Assembly (NCBI GenBank): GCA_027493615.1
Contig: JAOSKK010000001.1
Location: 111,629 to 175,628 of the forward strand
Length of the DNA: 64,000 nucleotides
Source: Verrucomicrobiota bacterium
GTDB lineage: Bacteria > Verrucomicrobiota > Verrucomicrobiia > Limisphaerales > J093
Direction: 5' to 3'
Shown here piece by piece: positions 1-9,485 of the stretch. Position 1 is the first letter of the stretch; every line of letters starts with the position of its first letter. The translations under genes were made by a program, and so were the position numbers. Under the pieces are notes generated by a model, which made no database searches, was not told the DNA's origin, and was given only the letters and a program-made list of their open reading frames with translations.

Positions 1-1991
1 GAAAGAGGCGGGCCACCGCCTGGGCATACTGCCAGACATGCCCGCAGGTGCCGTGGCAGCAGCCCACGCCTTCCCAGCCCCAGAAGCGGCCATTGGCAAA
101 CCGGAAACTGGTCGAGGTGGCCAGGATCGAGGTGTTCAGGAACGTGCGGTCGAGGAACCAGTACGGCAGGGTTGAGTCGTACCAGGTGTCATGCCAGCGG
201 TGCGTCTGTTCGCGCAGCGTGCCCAGGTGTCGCGCCACGTACTCGGCCACCGCCAGGGCCGTGGGAAAGCGCGTGCCGTAATACCGGCCGGGCGGGAGCC
301 GGTCCATCCGCAGATTCGGAAAATGCCAGGTGATCAGGAAGGTCACCACCTCCGCGGCGCCCGGAGCCAGCGTGACCCGACGGGAGACCGACCCGATCAA
401 CGGCTCGCCGAAGGGCCGCGTGACCGTGGCGGTCACGTCCGCCGGCGCTGACGGAAAGGCCGCAGCGGGAAGCGCGCGGTCACCCAGCGCGGCACGGATT
501 ACGTCCGACGACGCCGCGGGGCCCGCGCCGACGGCGGGCGCGGCAGCAGGGCGTCCCTCCGCCGCGGCTTCCAGCAGCGCGAGCGTCAAGGTGCCGAAGT
601 CCGGCGCGTCGGCGAGTTCCCCGAGCGGACGGCGCGGCTGATCGCTGAACACGATGTGGTCGAGGCCGATGTTGCCCCAGCCGCCGGCGACCTGGTCGAC
701 GACCTGAAGGCGTGCCGTGCGCCCGGCCCACTTCCGCACATCCCACGAGTGCGGTCGCATGCGGTTGTCGTTGGCGCCGGTGGCGGAGAGCACGACCTGG
801 CCGTCGATCAGCAGGTTCACGCAGGTCTTGTCCCGATGGCTCCCGCCCCCGATGAGGAACGTCACGTAGTTCCGTTCGATCGTGAAGGCCGGACTGAGCA
901 GGGTGCCGGTCTGGGCATCGCGGGCTCCGACATCGCTGCCGGGCGCGCTGGCGTGCGAGTTCACGGCGCGTTCCCCCTGCATTCCGAGGTTGCCCTGGTA
1001 CTCGGGGACCTGACTGCGCTCGACCGGTCCGCTGCCGAAGGCCGTACCCTCGGCCTGCCATGGCGCGTAGGTCGCCCGCTCGAAATCGTCGAACAGGATG
1101 TCGGGACGGGGCGGCGCGGCGGCGTCCAGCGGCGGGGGCTCGGCGCTGCATTCGAGCGCGACCAGGCCGGGTCGGTGCACGGCGCGATTGCGGCGCTGGA
1201 CGGGTTGGACCGCACCTCGATGCAGACCCACGGGATTCTCGAGCCAGCCGGTCAGGTCCGCTTCGACTGGGTCGGTTCCGCGGTTCTCGAGCGTGAAGCG
1301 CATCACGGTGACCGGCAGCGAGGAGTCCTCGACGTTGAGGGGGATGAACGGGGAGAAGGCCTCCAGCGACACCGTCACAGGCGAGCCGGGGTCGCGGTAG
1401 GTCAGGAAGGCGAGCGGGTACTCGCCGTTGAAGGTGATGTCGGACCACCCGGCGCGCGTCAGCGGACGAACCGTGGTCTGGCCGCGCACGGTGGTCCGCA
1501 ACGCAAACCCCTGCTCGAAGGGGGCGGCGGGTTTCAAGGGCTTGGCATAGTGCTCCGCCCCGGTACCGATGTGCTGGTTGAAGATGTCCCAGTGCCAGAG
1601 GCGGCCGTCCCCGCCGAGATAGACCTGTCCGCAGCACAGGCCTCCGACCGGCATCCCGATCAGCTCAAGGTCCGCGCCGCGATACACCGTGCGGGTGCCG
1701 CGCTCGAACAAGGACCGGATCCACTCCGGGCTGAGCTTCTTGTCCTCGGGCACCAGCCGGTGAAAGTCCGCGCGCGTGAACGGTCCCGCCACGGCCGGAC
1801 CCCGGGTCAGAGCCAGCCCTGCCACCGTGAGGCCGCCCGCGCGGAGGAAATCGCGGCGGGTCAGGCCCGCGCCGATCCGGGTCGGGCCGGGCGCACCGGC
1901 GCGGTCGTCGGCGCGGACCGCTTGAGTTGGGGGAGGCAGCCGCGAGGGGGGCGGCCGGCGAGGGGAGGGGAGCGAGGGGATCAGCTTGCAT
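1..1991 (-). CDS. GH116 (DUF608) beta-glucosidase/glucosylceramidase-like protein, partial, Tat-exported
   Basis: The frame is open to the window edge without a stop, so only the N-terminal ~630 residues are present. A twin-arginine leader (TRRDFLRAGG plus a hydrophobic run ending near PAVA) predicts Tat export. A GBA2-type N-terminal beta-sandwich follows (IGMPVGGLCCGQVYLGGDG, LEAFSPFIPLN). It is split by a second sandwich of ~155 residues (from ILFDDFERATY to IVFSDQPR, about 1103 to 630). The catalytic (alpha/alpha)6 domain begins near the edge with YWFLDRTFLNTS and FWGWEGVGCCHGTCGHVW. These are GH116 hallmarks; the family cleaves beta-glucosides or glucosylceramide. No ATG lies in frame. 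The nearest, at 1991, is one frame off across C/G runs, so the start is uncertain by about 110 bases. The acid/base Asp region lies outside the window. Confidence 0.8.
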
Positions 1992-2108
1992 ACGTGCGGT
2001 CGTTGTAGGTCACGGGGAACGAGCTGCCAAGCTCCGCGACGGCAAAGGCAGAGCGCCGCCGCACGCAAACTGGATTGACACCGGGGGCGAGTTGACGACG
2101 GTTCGCCC

Positions 2109-3684
2109 ATGCATTCGCCCCGCCAACCAACGTCCCACCCTCATGCCCGGGTGCCCTACAATCGGCCGCTCTCGCGCCGGGAACTGCTTGCGCTCATGGT
2201 CGGCTCCGCCCCGCTGGGCGTGGCGGCGGGTTGCGCGGCGCGTGGGGGAAGGCCGCTCCGCGGGTGCGCGTCATCCCCGCGACACCGGCTTGATCCGGCG
2301 CGAAAACGAGCGACCCGGCACTCGCGACTGGTTGTTGAGCAAGACCGGGGTCGACGCCGCGACCAAGTACCGGTGTCCCCGGATCGAAGGGTATGTCTCC
2401 CGCACCAGCCTGCGCGCCGGGGAGACCCTCACGTTCCATGTCAGCACGCGGCCGCCCTCGCCCTTCACCATCGAGGTCTACCGCCTCGGTTACTACGGCG
2501 GGACGGGCGGACGGTTTCTGACCCGCCTCGGACCGTTCCCCGGTGTGGCGCAACCCGACCCGCCCGTGGGGTCGCGTCGCCTGCGGGACTGTGAATGGCC
2601 GGCAGCGGCGGCGCTCCGGATTCCGCACGACTGGCTCAGCGGTGTGTATGTGGGCAAACTCACGGCTGAGCGGGAGGGGTGGCAGAGCTATGTGATCTTC
2701 ATCGTGCGGGATGATCGCCCGGCCGACCTGCTTTTCCAGTGCTCGGACACGACGTGGCAGGCCTACAACCGCTGGCCGGACCAGTTCTCGCTCTATGACG
2801 ATGGGCACAACGTCTGGTACTGGGGCAACCAGGTGGCGGTGAGCTTCAACCGGCCCTACGGCAAGTACTGCCAGATCCTGGATGCGCCGCTCTCGACCGG
2901 GTCGGGTGAGTTCTTCCTCTGGGAGTTTCCCCTGGCCTACTGGCTCGAGCAGCACGGATGGGACGTCGCCTACCTCTCGAACCTGGACCTGGACACCGAT
3001 CCCGCCGGCCTGAGCCGCGCCCGCGGTTTTCTCTCGGTGGGCCACGACGAATACTACTCGCTGGCGATGTTCCGGAACCTGCAACGCGCCATCGCCGGCG
3101 GTCTGAACGTCGCCTTCCTGTCCGGCAACACCTGCTGCGGTCGCATCGAGTTCCAGCCCGACTTCCGCGGTGAGCTCCGCACGTTCGAGCGAGTGGACTT
3201 CTACGGGCCGCGCGATCCGCGAGCCATTGCGGGCATGGAGACGTTGCCGCACCAGAGCCCGAGTTCGGGCGAACTGGTCGGCGCCCGCAACCTGGGCCCC
3301 TGGACGGGAGGTGCGGACTGGATCTGCGTGCGGCCCGAGCACTGGCTCTTTGCGGGCACCGGGATGCAGCACGGCGACGCCATCCCCGGCTTGGTCGGCT
3401 GGGAATGGCACGGCGATCCCGCGCCGATCCCCGGGCTCGAAGTCGTGGCCACGGGCCCGACCCAAAGTGCTCCCGGCCAGCCGAACGGCGGGGTTTACAC
3501 GGCCACGCTCTATCCGGGTCCGCGCGGCAATTTCGTGTTCAACGCCTCGACTTGCTGGTGGGCGGACGGCCTGAGCGAACCCCCGGGCTACGTGCGTCCC
3601 TCGGTCTACACGACGCCGCGGGGTCCGGACCTCCGGGTCCAACGCATCACGGCCAACCTGCTCCGGCGCATGGTCGCCGCCTGA
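2109..3684 (+). CDS. N,N-dimethylformamidase beta-subunit-like (DmfA2 C-terminal domain) exported protein, one frameshift
   Basis: The N-terminus from ATG 2109 carries a Tat-like leader (SRRELLALMVGS ... GVAAGCAARG). The reading frame then shifts by one base near 2235-2260, in a G-rich stretch, and continues to the stop at 3684. The body matches the C-terminal domain of the dimethylformamidase large subunit: LLFQCSDTTWQAYNRW, WEFPLAYWLEQHGWDVAYLS, FLSVGHDEYYSLAMF and FLSGNTCCGRIEF. Many environmental proteins carry this domain without being proven DMF hydrolases, so the substrate is unknown. It faces the GH116 gene across ~120 bases, possibly a shared divergent promoter region, but no clear -35/-10 was found. 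The shift looks like a sequencing indel because both sides are well conserved. Confidence 0.7.
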
Positions 3685-3798
3685 AACCCGCCGGAGCGCC
3701 GGGACAAGGGAACCGGGCTGAATATGTCAGTCCACGCGGCCCGTCGGATTGACAAATCCGATCGAGCCGGAAACAGTCCCGCTCAATCTGAAGCTGCT

Positions 3799-5974
3799 AT
3801 GATGCCAATGAAATTGATGGGTTTACGTGGCGGGTTGTGGGCGCTGGCGACCGGGATCGGCTGTGGGGCCGCCCTGGCGCTGGTCTATGAGACGGAGCGG
3901 GAGTTCTTCAGCGCCGGTGACTTCGACGGTGACGGGCGCGCGGACGTGGTGGTCGTGGACCGGGCCAGCGGCAAGTACCGCCTGGGCTACGCCCAGTCCG
4001 ACGGCACCTACCGCTGGGTGGACAACCGCGTCACCGGCGTCAAGGACGTCAGCGGCATCACGGTAGGGCGGTTGTTCGATCCGCAGCGGGACGCCCTCGG
4101 GGTGACCGCGGCCGACGCCAACCTGATCGCCGTCGTGGAAGCCGCCAACCCCGGCCAGGGAGTCGGGCCGAACCGGTGACGTTCGAGTCACTGGGGCCCG
4201 CCGCGATGTTGGCGGTCGAGATTGGCGGTGACGGCAATACGCCGCTGGACGACCTGCTCATCGTGAGCATCTACAACGACCCGGATCCCTTCAAGGCCAC
4301 GATGGTGCGGAATGTCGGCGTCGACTTCGGCGGATCGGTGATCGCCGAGGAGACCGTCCAGCGGCAGCCGACGCGGCTCAATCGTGTGGTGCTGCAGCGC
4401 AACGGGCCGGCGCGAGCCGCGGGGGTGTTGGTCGGGCCGGATGATGCTGTGTTCGCGGTGGCCAGCTTTGCGGGGGGCGCGCCGGAACTGGTGCTCGAAG
4501 TCCCCGGGTTGCCGGTGAACAGCGCCTACGCCATGGCGCACTGTCGGGGCGAGGCGTTGGCCGAGGTGATCTTCTATCGGGCCGGCCAGGCCAGCCTGCA
4601 GGTCGCGCCCATCACCTCCGCCAGCGCGACCAGCGCGACGGCCGGCCCGCTGAAGACCTTTGCCCTCGACCAGCCCATCAAGCTGGTTGTGCCGGTGCCC
4701 GGCGGCAAGGCCGACCGGTTGTTGGTGCTGTTCGGCAAGGGGGAGAGCGCGGGCCTGTTCCAGTTCGATGCCACCAATGCGCCGAAACTGCTGGAGACTG
4801 TGACGCCACACTCCGGCGAGTTGATCTTCGGGGCGTTGCCCCTGGCGGAGGGCTTCCTTCTCTTCCACGGCGCCGATTACTCCAAGTACTCGACCCACGC
4901 CCAGGTTTATCAGCTCCAGGACGGGGCCTACGCCGCGGGCACCTACGTCAAGCTGGGCTCCATGGCGGACAACGACGACGCCACCGTCCCGGACATCTGG
5001 AAGCGGATCATGGCCACCCTCGAACAGGAGATGCTGAAGGCGCCCACCGACATGCGGCCTTACACGAACACCATCCCCGGCACCCGCGTGACCTATGTCA
5101 TGATCCCCGTCCCCGGCGGTGAGTATGAGATCGGCAGTCCCGAGGGCGAGCCGGGCCGCAAGCCCGATGAAGGCCCGCGGCAAAGGGTCAAGATCTCGCC
5201 GTTCTGGATCGGCCGTTGCGAGGTGACTTGGAACGAGTACGAGCTTTTCATGTATCCCGACGACGAGAAGAAGCTCCGGAACGAGTTCCCGACCACGGAC
5301 GAGGTCAACCAGGTGTCCGACGCCGTCAACCGGCCCTCCAAACCCTACACCGAGATGAGCTTCGGCATGGGGCGCGACGGCTACCCCGCCATCTGCATGA
5401 CCCAGCACTCGGCCAACAAGTACTGTCACTGGCTGAGCGCCAAGACCGGCCACTTCTACCGGCTGCCCACTGAAGCCGAGTGGGAATACGCCTGTCGGGC
5501 GGGCACCACCACCGCCTACTCCTTCGGCGATGATGCGAACCGGCTCGAGGACTACGCGTGGTTTGAGGAGAACGGGGATTTCAAATACCAGAAGGTCGGC
5601 CGCAAGAAGCCCAATCCGTGGGGGCTCTACGACATGCATGGCAACGTCTGGGAATGGTGCCTGGACGAGTATGTGAGCGACTACGCCACGCTCTTCGCCA
5701 AGACCGGCCATGTGGACCCCTGGTACAAGGCCACCGTCCCCCTACCCGCACGTGGTGCGGGGCGGCTCGCTACGATGACCCGCCCGACCGCCTCCGCAGC
5801 GCCGCCCGAAGGGCGTCGGACCGGACCTGGAAGATGCGCGACCCGCAACTGCCCAAGAGCATCTGGTGGCACTCGGACGCGCCGTGGGTCGGTTTCCGCA
5901 TCGTGCGTCCCTTCCACGTGCCCGAGGCCGAGCAGCTTCGGAAGTACTGGACCAGCGGCGTCGAGAAGGATTAA
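3799..5974 (+). CDS. FG-GAP repeat plus FGE/SUMF1-type domain protein, three frameshifts
   Basis: About 725 residues once three one-base indels are bridged (near 4155, 5740 and 5775). ATG 3799 starts a hydrophobic leader (LWALATGIGCGAALALVY). An FG-GAP/VCBS repeat follows (FFSAGDFDGDGRADVVVVD), then a beta-propeller-like middle, then a formylglycine-generating-enzyme-type domain (YVMIPVPGGEYEIGSPEGE, FYRLPTEAEWEYACRAG, GLYDMHGNVWEWCLDEY, and VGFRIVRP at the end). In true FGE the RGGS segment is followed by paired catalytic cysteines. Here it reads VVRGGSYDDPPDRLRSAARR, with neither. This is therefore probably a non-catalytic or binding relative, not a sulfatase activator. It lies 10 bases upstream of a DUF1080 gene, likely in one operon. 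Location is probably periplasmic or secreted. Confidence 0.72.
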
Positions 5975-5983
5975 CTCCGCCCC

Positions 5984-6745
5984 ATGAAAACCCGCACCGC
6001 TCGCCTGGCCGGCTGGGCTTGTCTCGCCGGCGTCCTCCTGATCCCCTCGGCCCTGGGCGCCGACAACGTGGCGCCCCCGGGCTTCACCGCCTTGTTCAAC
6101 GGGCGGGACTTCACCGGCTGGAAAGTCCCCGCCGGCGACAACGGTCACTGGCGCATCGTGGACGGCGCCATTGACTACGATGCCGAGAGCGAGGCGCGTG
6201 GCGACAAGAACCTCTGGTGCGAACGCGAGCTCGGTGACTTCGTCCTGCTGGTCGACTGGCGCATCAAGTCCACCCCGTACGTCAACCCCGGCGTACCCTA
6301 CATCCTGCCCGACGGCACGCACGCCCGGGACGTCACCGGGAAGGAACATCGCCTGGCCCTGCCGGATTCCGACTCGGGCGTGTTCCTCCGCGGGGACGGC
6401 CGCTTCCAGGTCAACATCTGGTGCTGGCCCATCGGGTCCGGCGAGATGTACGGGGTGCGCACCGACCCCCGCACCTCGCCGGAGCTGCGCGCCGCGGTCA
6501 CCCCGCGCCACCAGGCCGACAAGCCGGTCGGGGAGTGGAATCGTTACGAGATCACGGTCAAGGGCCAGACCGTGCGCGTGGTGCTCAACGGGGTCACCGT
6601 GATCCCCGAGGCCACGATCCCGGATCTGCCGGCCCGCGGGCGCATCGCCTTCCAGCATCACGGCGGCAAGGATGCGCGCGGCAACTGGAACAGCCCGCCA
6701 AGCCTGGTGCAGTTCAAGAACGTGTTCGTCAAGGAGCTGAACTGA
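5984..6745 (+). CDS. DUF1080 (3-keto-disaccharide hydrolase family) secreted protein
   Basis: Intact 253-residue protein with a Sec signal peptide (AGWACLAGVLLIPSALGA). The concanavalin-like sandwich of the DUF1080 family follows: GFTALFNGRDFTGWKVP at the N-terminus, GDFVLLVDWRI, DSGVFLRGDGRFQVNIWCW, the strand EWNRYEITVKGQTVRVVLNG, and a closing IAFQHHGG. The family includes 3-keto-disaccharide hydrolases, which release sugars after C3 oxidation by Gfo/Idh/MocA-type enzymes, one of which sits at 14085-15309. ATG 5984 is 9 bases after the preceding stop. The next gene, a GntP-type transporter, starts 26 bases downstream, suggesting uptake of a released sugar acid. The link to that transporter is inference. 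Confidence 0.85.
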   Translation: MKTRTARLAGWACLAGVLLIPSALGADNVAPPGFTALFNGRDFTGWKVPAGDNGHWRIVDGAIDYDAESEARGDKNLWCERELGDFVLLVDWRIKSTPYVNPGVPYILPDGTHARDVTGKEHRLALPDSDSGVFLRGDGRFQVNIWCWPIGSGEMYGVRTDPRTSPELRAAVTPRHQADKPVGEWNRYEITVKGQTVRVVLNGVTVIPEATIPDLPARGRIAFQHHGGKDARGNWNSPPSLVQFKNVFVKELN

Positions 6746-6771
6746 GGGAGGACGGTCTCCTCGGGGGCGTC

Positions 6772-8241
6772 ATGACGGCCCTCTTTGGCTCCGCGGTTGA
6801 CGGCCTGTGGTGGTGGCCGTTCGTCGTGCTCGTGGTCAGCGTCGCGCTGATCGTGGTCTTGATCACGGTGGTGCGACTGCACGCGTTCCTGGCGCTGATC
6901 CTGGCCGCCATCGCGGCGGGTCTGCTTGCCGCCCGGTTGCCGGGCGGAGCCGGCCGGAGTCACTGGGTGCAGGCGGTTGAGTTAACGACCCAGGAATTCG
7001 GCGTGATGGCCGGGAAGGTGGCCGTGGTGATCGCCCTGGCCTCGGTCATCGGGCTCTGCCTGATGGAGAGCGGGGCGGCCGACAAGGTGGTGCGACGGTT
7101 CCTGGCCGTGTTCGGCGAACGGCGGGCCGGGTCGGCCATGTTTCTCAGCAGCTACGTCATCTCCATCCCGATCTTCTTCGACACGGTCTTCATGTTGCTC
7201 CTGCCGCTCGCGCGGGCCATGGCGCTGCGCACGGGCAAAGACTACCTGCTGTATGTGATGGCGATCTGCACCGCCGGGATTGTCACGCATTCGCTGTGCG
7301 CGCCCCACCCGGGGCCGCTGGCGATGGCCGAGGCGTTGCAGGTGGACCTGGGCCTGTCGATCATCGTTGGCGTGGTCCTGGGGATCGTGCCGGCCTCGGC
7401 GGGCTGGGTGGTGGCCAACTGGTTGAACCGGCGCTATCCGATTCCCCTGCGCGAGACGGCCGGCGCCCCGCTGGCGGATCTCCAGACCATCATGCGGAAG
7501 GACGAGCGTGAGCTGCCGGCGTTCGGCTGGGCCATCACGCCGATTGTGCTGCCGATCTTCCTCATCTCCCTGGCGTCGCTGTTCGAGGCGGCCCTCAAGC
7601 AGCCGGACACCTTCCCGTGGCTGATCGGGCTCTGCGGGGGACGTGCGGCGTTCCCCACGGTGGCGCTCTGGGTCGAGTTCATCGGCAATCGCAACGTCGC
7701 GCTGTTGCTGGGGACGGTGGTGGCCATGGGTTTGCTGATGCGGCAACGGCGCGTGACGGTGGCCAAGGTCTGCCAATGGATCGGGCCGCCGCTGGAAACC
7801 GCCGGGGTCATCATCCTGATCACCAGCGCGGGCGGGGCGTTTGGCCTCATGCTCAAGAACGCGGGGGTGGGCGACGCCATCAAGACGGCGGCGGAGGGCC
7901 GGGAGATCAACCTCATCTTCCTGGCGTGGCTGGTGGCGGCGGTGATCCGGTTGGCGCAGGGCTCGGCCACCGTGGCGATGCTGACCACCTCGGCCATGGT
8001 GCTGCCGTTGATGCAAGCCGGGTTGCCTTACCATCCGATCTACATCTTCCTGGCGATCGGGTTCGGCGCGATGATCTGCTCGTGGATGAACGACAGCGGG
8101 TTCTGGGTGGTGGGCCGGTTGAGCGGCTTCACCGAACAGGAGACGCTGAGGAGCTGGACCGTCATTGCGACAGTCAACAGCGTGGCCGGGCTCGCGGTGA
8201 CCTGGCTGGTGGCGGTCCTCCTCCCGATGGCGGCGCGGTAG
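6772..8241 (+). CDS. GntP-family gluconate:H+ symporter
   Basis: 489-residue polytopic membrane protein with ~12 predicted hydrophobic segments. GntP-family signatures include SYVISIPIFFDTVFMLLLPL, THSLCAPHPGPLAMAEAL, AGVIILITSAGGAFGLMLK and the C-terminal FGAMICSWMNDSGFWVVGR. The family imports gluconate and related sugar acids with protons across the inner membrane. ATG 6772 is chosen because the hydrophobic N-terminus starts immediately after it. An in-frame extension back to 6421 would overlap the DUF1080 gene and lacks membrane character. It probably shares a transcript with 5984-6745. It is followed by a hairpin repeat cluster. Confidence 0.9.
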   Translation: MTALFGSAVDGLWWWPFVVLVVSVALIVVLITVVRLHAFLALILAAIAAGLLAARLPGGAGRSHWVQAVELTTQEFGVMAGKVAVVIALASVIGLCLMESGAADKVVRRFLAVFGERRAGSAMFLSSYVISIPIFFDTVFMLLLPLARAMALRTGKDYLLYVMAICTAGIVTHSLCAPHPGPLAMAEALQVDLGLSIIVGVVLGIVPASAGWVVANWLNRRYPIPLRETAGAPLADLQTIMRKDERELPAFGWAITPIVLPIFLISLASLFEAALKQPDTFPWLIGLCGGRAAFPTVALWVEFIGNRNVALLLGTVVAMGLLMRQRRVTVAKVCQWIGPPLETAGVIILITSAGGAFGLMLKNAGVGDAIKTAAEGREINLIFLAWLVAAVIRLAQGSATVAMLTTSAMVLPLMQAGLPYHPIYIFLAIGFGAMICSWMNDSGFWVVGRLSGFTEQETLRSWTVIATVNSVAGLAVTWLVAVLLPMAAR

Positions 8242-8262
8242 CTTGGAAACCTCGTACCCGCT

Positions 8263-8401
8263 GTAGGCGTCGACGTCAGGAGGCCTTGGGAGCGTAGGCG
8301 CCGACGTGAGGAGGCGAAGGGTATTTCCCCTGGCCTCCCAACGCCTCCTCACGTCGGCCTCTGCGCTCGGTCGCGGTTACATGCCGGGTATGAAGTATCC
8401 G
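8263..8401. repeat. Hairpin repeat family 1, locus A, with conserved tail
   Basis: Two direct copies of GTAGGCG(C/T)CGACGT..AGGAGGC (8263-8285, 8294-8316) face an inverted partial copy (8342-8360). It is followed by a tail, TCGCGGTTACATGCCGGG then TATGAAGTATCCG (8371-8401), that recurs at 49771-49807. It fills the gap between gntP and the yqjD-like gene. It has no coding sense and may act as a bidirectional transcription stop. Confidence 0.85.
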
Positions 8402-8477
8402 TGTGAGGCGACGCCGCGGGCTTGTCGCGGGTTTTGACAGGGTCCGGCCCGTGCGTCATGGTTCGGCGGAGAACGTC

Positions 8478-8801
8478 ATGGAAGAGCATTATCACAACAT
8501 GGTGCCCGCCTCGGGGGATCTGAGCCGGGAACGGCTGGCGGAAGATCTGCGCGCGCTGGTCCGGGACGCGGAGCAGTTGCTGAAGTCGGGAGCGGGGGAA
8601 GCGGGCGAGAAGGCCACCGAGCTGCGCGCCCGGCTGCAGGCGTCGCTCGACCAGGCCAAAGAGACGTGCCGGCGGCTCGAAGGGCGGGCGCTCGAGAGTG
8701 CGCGGGCGGCCGACCGGGTGATTCGCAGCCACCCTTATGAGTCGATCGGCCTGTCCTTTGGGGTGGGCGTGCTGTTGGGCGTGCTGATCAACCGCCGATG
8801 A
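8478..8801 (+). CDS. YqjD/ElaB (DUF883) family inner-membrane-anchored protein
   Basis: 107-residue protein starting MEEHYHNMV. A long charged helix (about residues 15-80, rich in Leu, Glu, Arg and Lys) is followed by a C-terminal hydrophobic anchor ending SFGVGVLLGVLINRR. This matches the YqjD/ElaB/DUF883 layout. E. coli homologs are membrane-bound, ribosome-associated and induced by stationary phase or stress. It is the first gene of a compact set with a YqjE-like (3-base gap) and a YqjK-like protein. ATG 8478 is chosen over an upstream in-frame start at 8403 because the extension lacks conserved features and runs into the repeat tail. Confidence 0.8.
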   Translation: MEEHYHNMVPASGDLSRERLAEDLRALVRDAEQLLKSGAGEAGEKATELRARLQASLDQAKETCRRLEGRALESARAADRVIRSHPYESIGLSFGVGVLLGVLINRR

Positions 8802-8804
8802 GCC

Positions 8805-9194
8805 ATGGGCTGGGGTGATCCATCCGGGAGCGGGTTGGTCGGCTCGTTGCGGCGACTGCTCGAGACGGCCGTGAGCCTGGCCCAGCGCCGGCTGGAACTG
8901 ATCGCCCTCGAGGCGCAGGAGGAGAAGGTTCGGTTGCTGGACCTGCTCTTCCGCGTGGCGGTCGTGGTTGTGCTGGGCTGGATGGCCCTGCTGACCGCCA
9001 CGGCGACCCTGGTCGTGGCGTTCTGGGACACGCACCCGGTCATCGTGCTGGTGGTGGTGACCGTGCTTTATGGGGGCATGGCCGCCGCCATGGCGTTGGG
9101 GCTGCGCCGCCGCCTCCGTGACGGTCCCCGCCCGTTTGCCGGGACCATCGAGGAATTCCGCAAGGACCGCGAATGCTTTGGGAAACGGAACTGA
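8805..9194 (+). CDS. YqjE-like phage-holin family membrane protein
   Basis: 129 residues with an amphipathic start (GLVGSLRRLLETAVSLAQRR), a charged linker (LELIALEAQEEKVRLLDLL), and two membrane helices separated by DTHPV. It ends in a basic tail with FAGTIEEFRKDRE. This is the YqjE/holin_3_6 pattern found next to YqjD in many bacteria. The function is not well defined; it is an inner-membrane protein associated with envelope or stationary-phase stress. Its end overlaps the next start by 22 bases, so the two are probably translationally coupled. Confidence 0.78.
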   Translation: MGWGDPSGSGLVGSLRRLLETAVSLAQRRLELIALEAQEEKVRLLDLLFRVAVVVVLGWMALLTATATLVVAFWDTHPVIVLVVVTVLYGGMAAAMALGLRRRLRDGPRPFAGTIEEFRKDRECFGKRN

Positions 9195-9466
9195 GAACGC
9201 TCGCCGGGCGCAAGCACAGCCTGGCGGCGGAGAGCGACCAGTTGCGGTTCGAGCTCCAGCGTCGCCTGGAGCGGCTGGCCTATCAATGGCGCTGGGTGGA
9301 TCGGGTCCAGCGGGCGGTAGGACTGATCCGGCCCGCGCTGGTGCTGGGCGCGTCGTTCCTGGGGCTCCGCCGCACGGCGAAGCGGGGCCGTTTGCTGCAG
9401 ATCGCGGGCGCAGGCTACGCGCTGCTGCAGGGCGGACGCCGGCTGGTGCGTCGGTTCTGGCGTTGA
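9173..9466 (+). CDS. YqjK-like small protein
   Basis: 97 residues. The N-terminal half is a charged helix (LRTLAGRKHSLAAESDQLRF). The C-terminal half is weakly hydrophobic and very basic (GLRRTAKRGRLLQIAGAGYA, RRLVRRFWR). Position and composition match YqjK, the third member of the yqjD-yqjE-yqjK set. ATG 9173 lies inside the preceding gene. Function unknown. It precedes a response regulator by 19 bases, so the regulator may be co-transcribed. Confidence 0.65.
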   Translation: MLWETELRTLAGRKHSLAAESDQLRFELQRRLERLAYQWRWVDRVQRAVGLIRPALVLGASFLGLRRTAKRGRLLQIAGAGYALLQGGRRLVRRFWR

Positions 9467-9485
9467 AGAGGCCATCCGTGCGGCC

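Noticed and set aside
656..2008. 450-residue plus-strand ORF opposite the GH116 gene
   Set aside because: It has no recognisable family and its composition (Arg, Ala, Gly, Val) is that of an antisense shadow in GC-rich DNA. The minus strand encodes clear GH116 motifs throughout.
1927..2108. Upstream extension of the DmfA2-like gene to 1927
   Set aside because: The extra residues are low complexity and precede no signal peptide; the Tat leader begins after ATG 2109 in the neighbouring frame.
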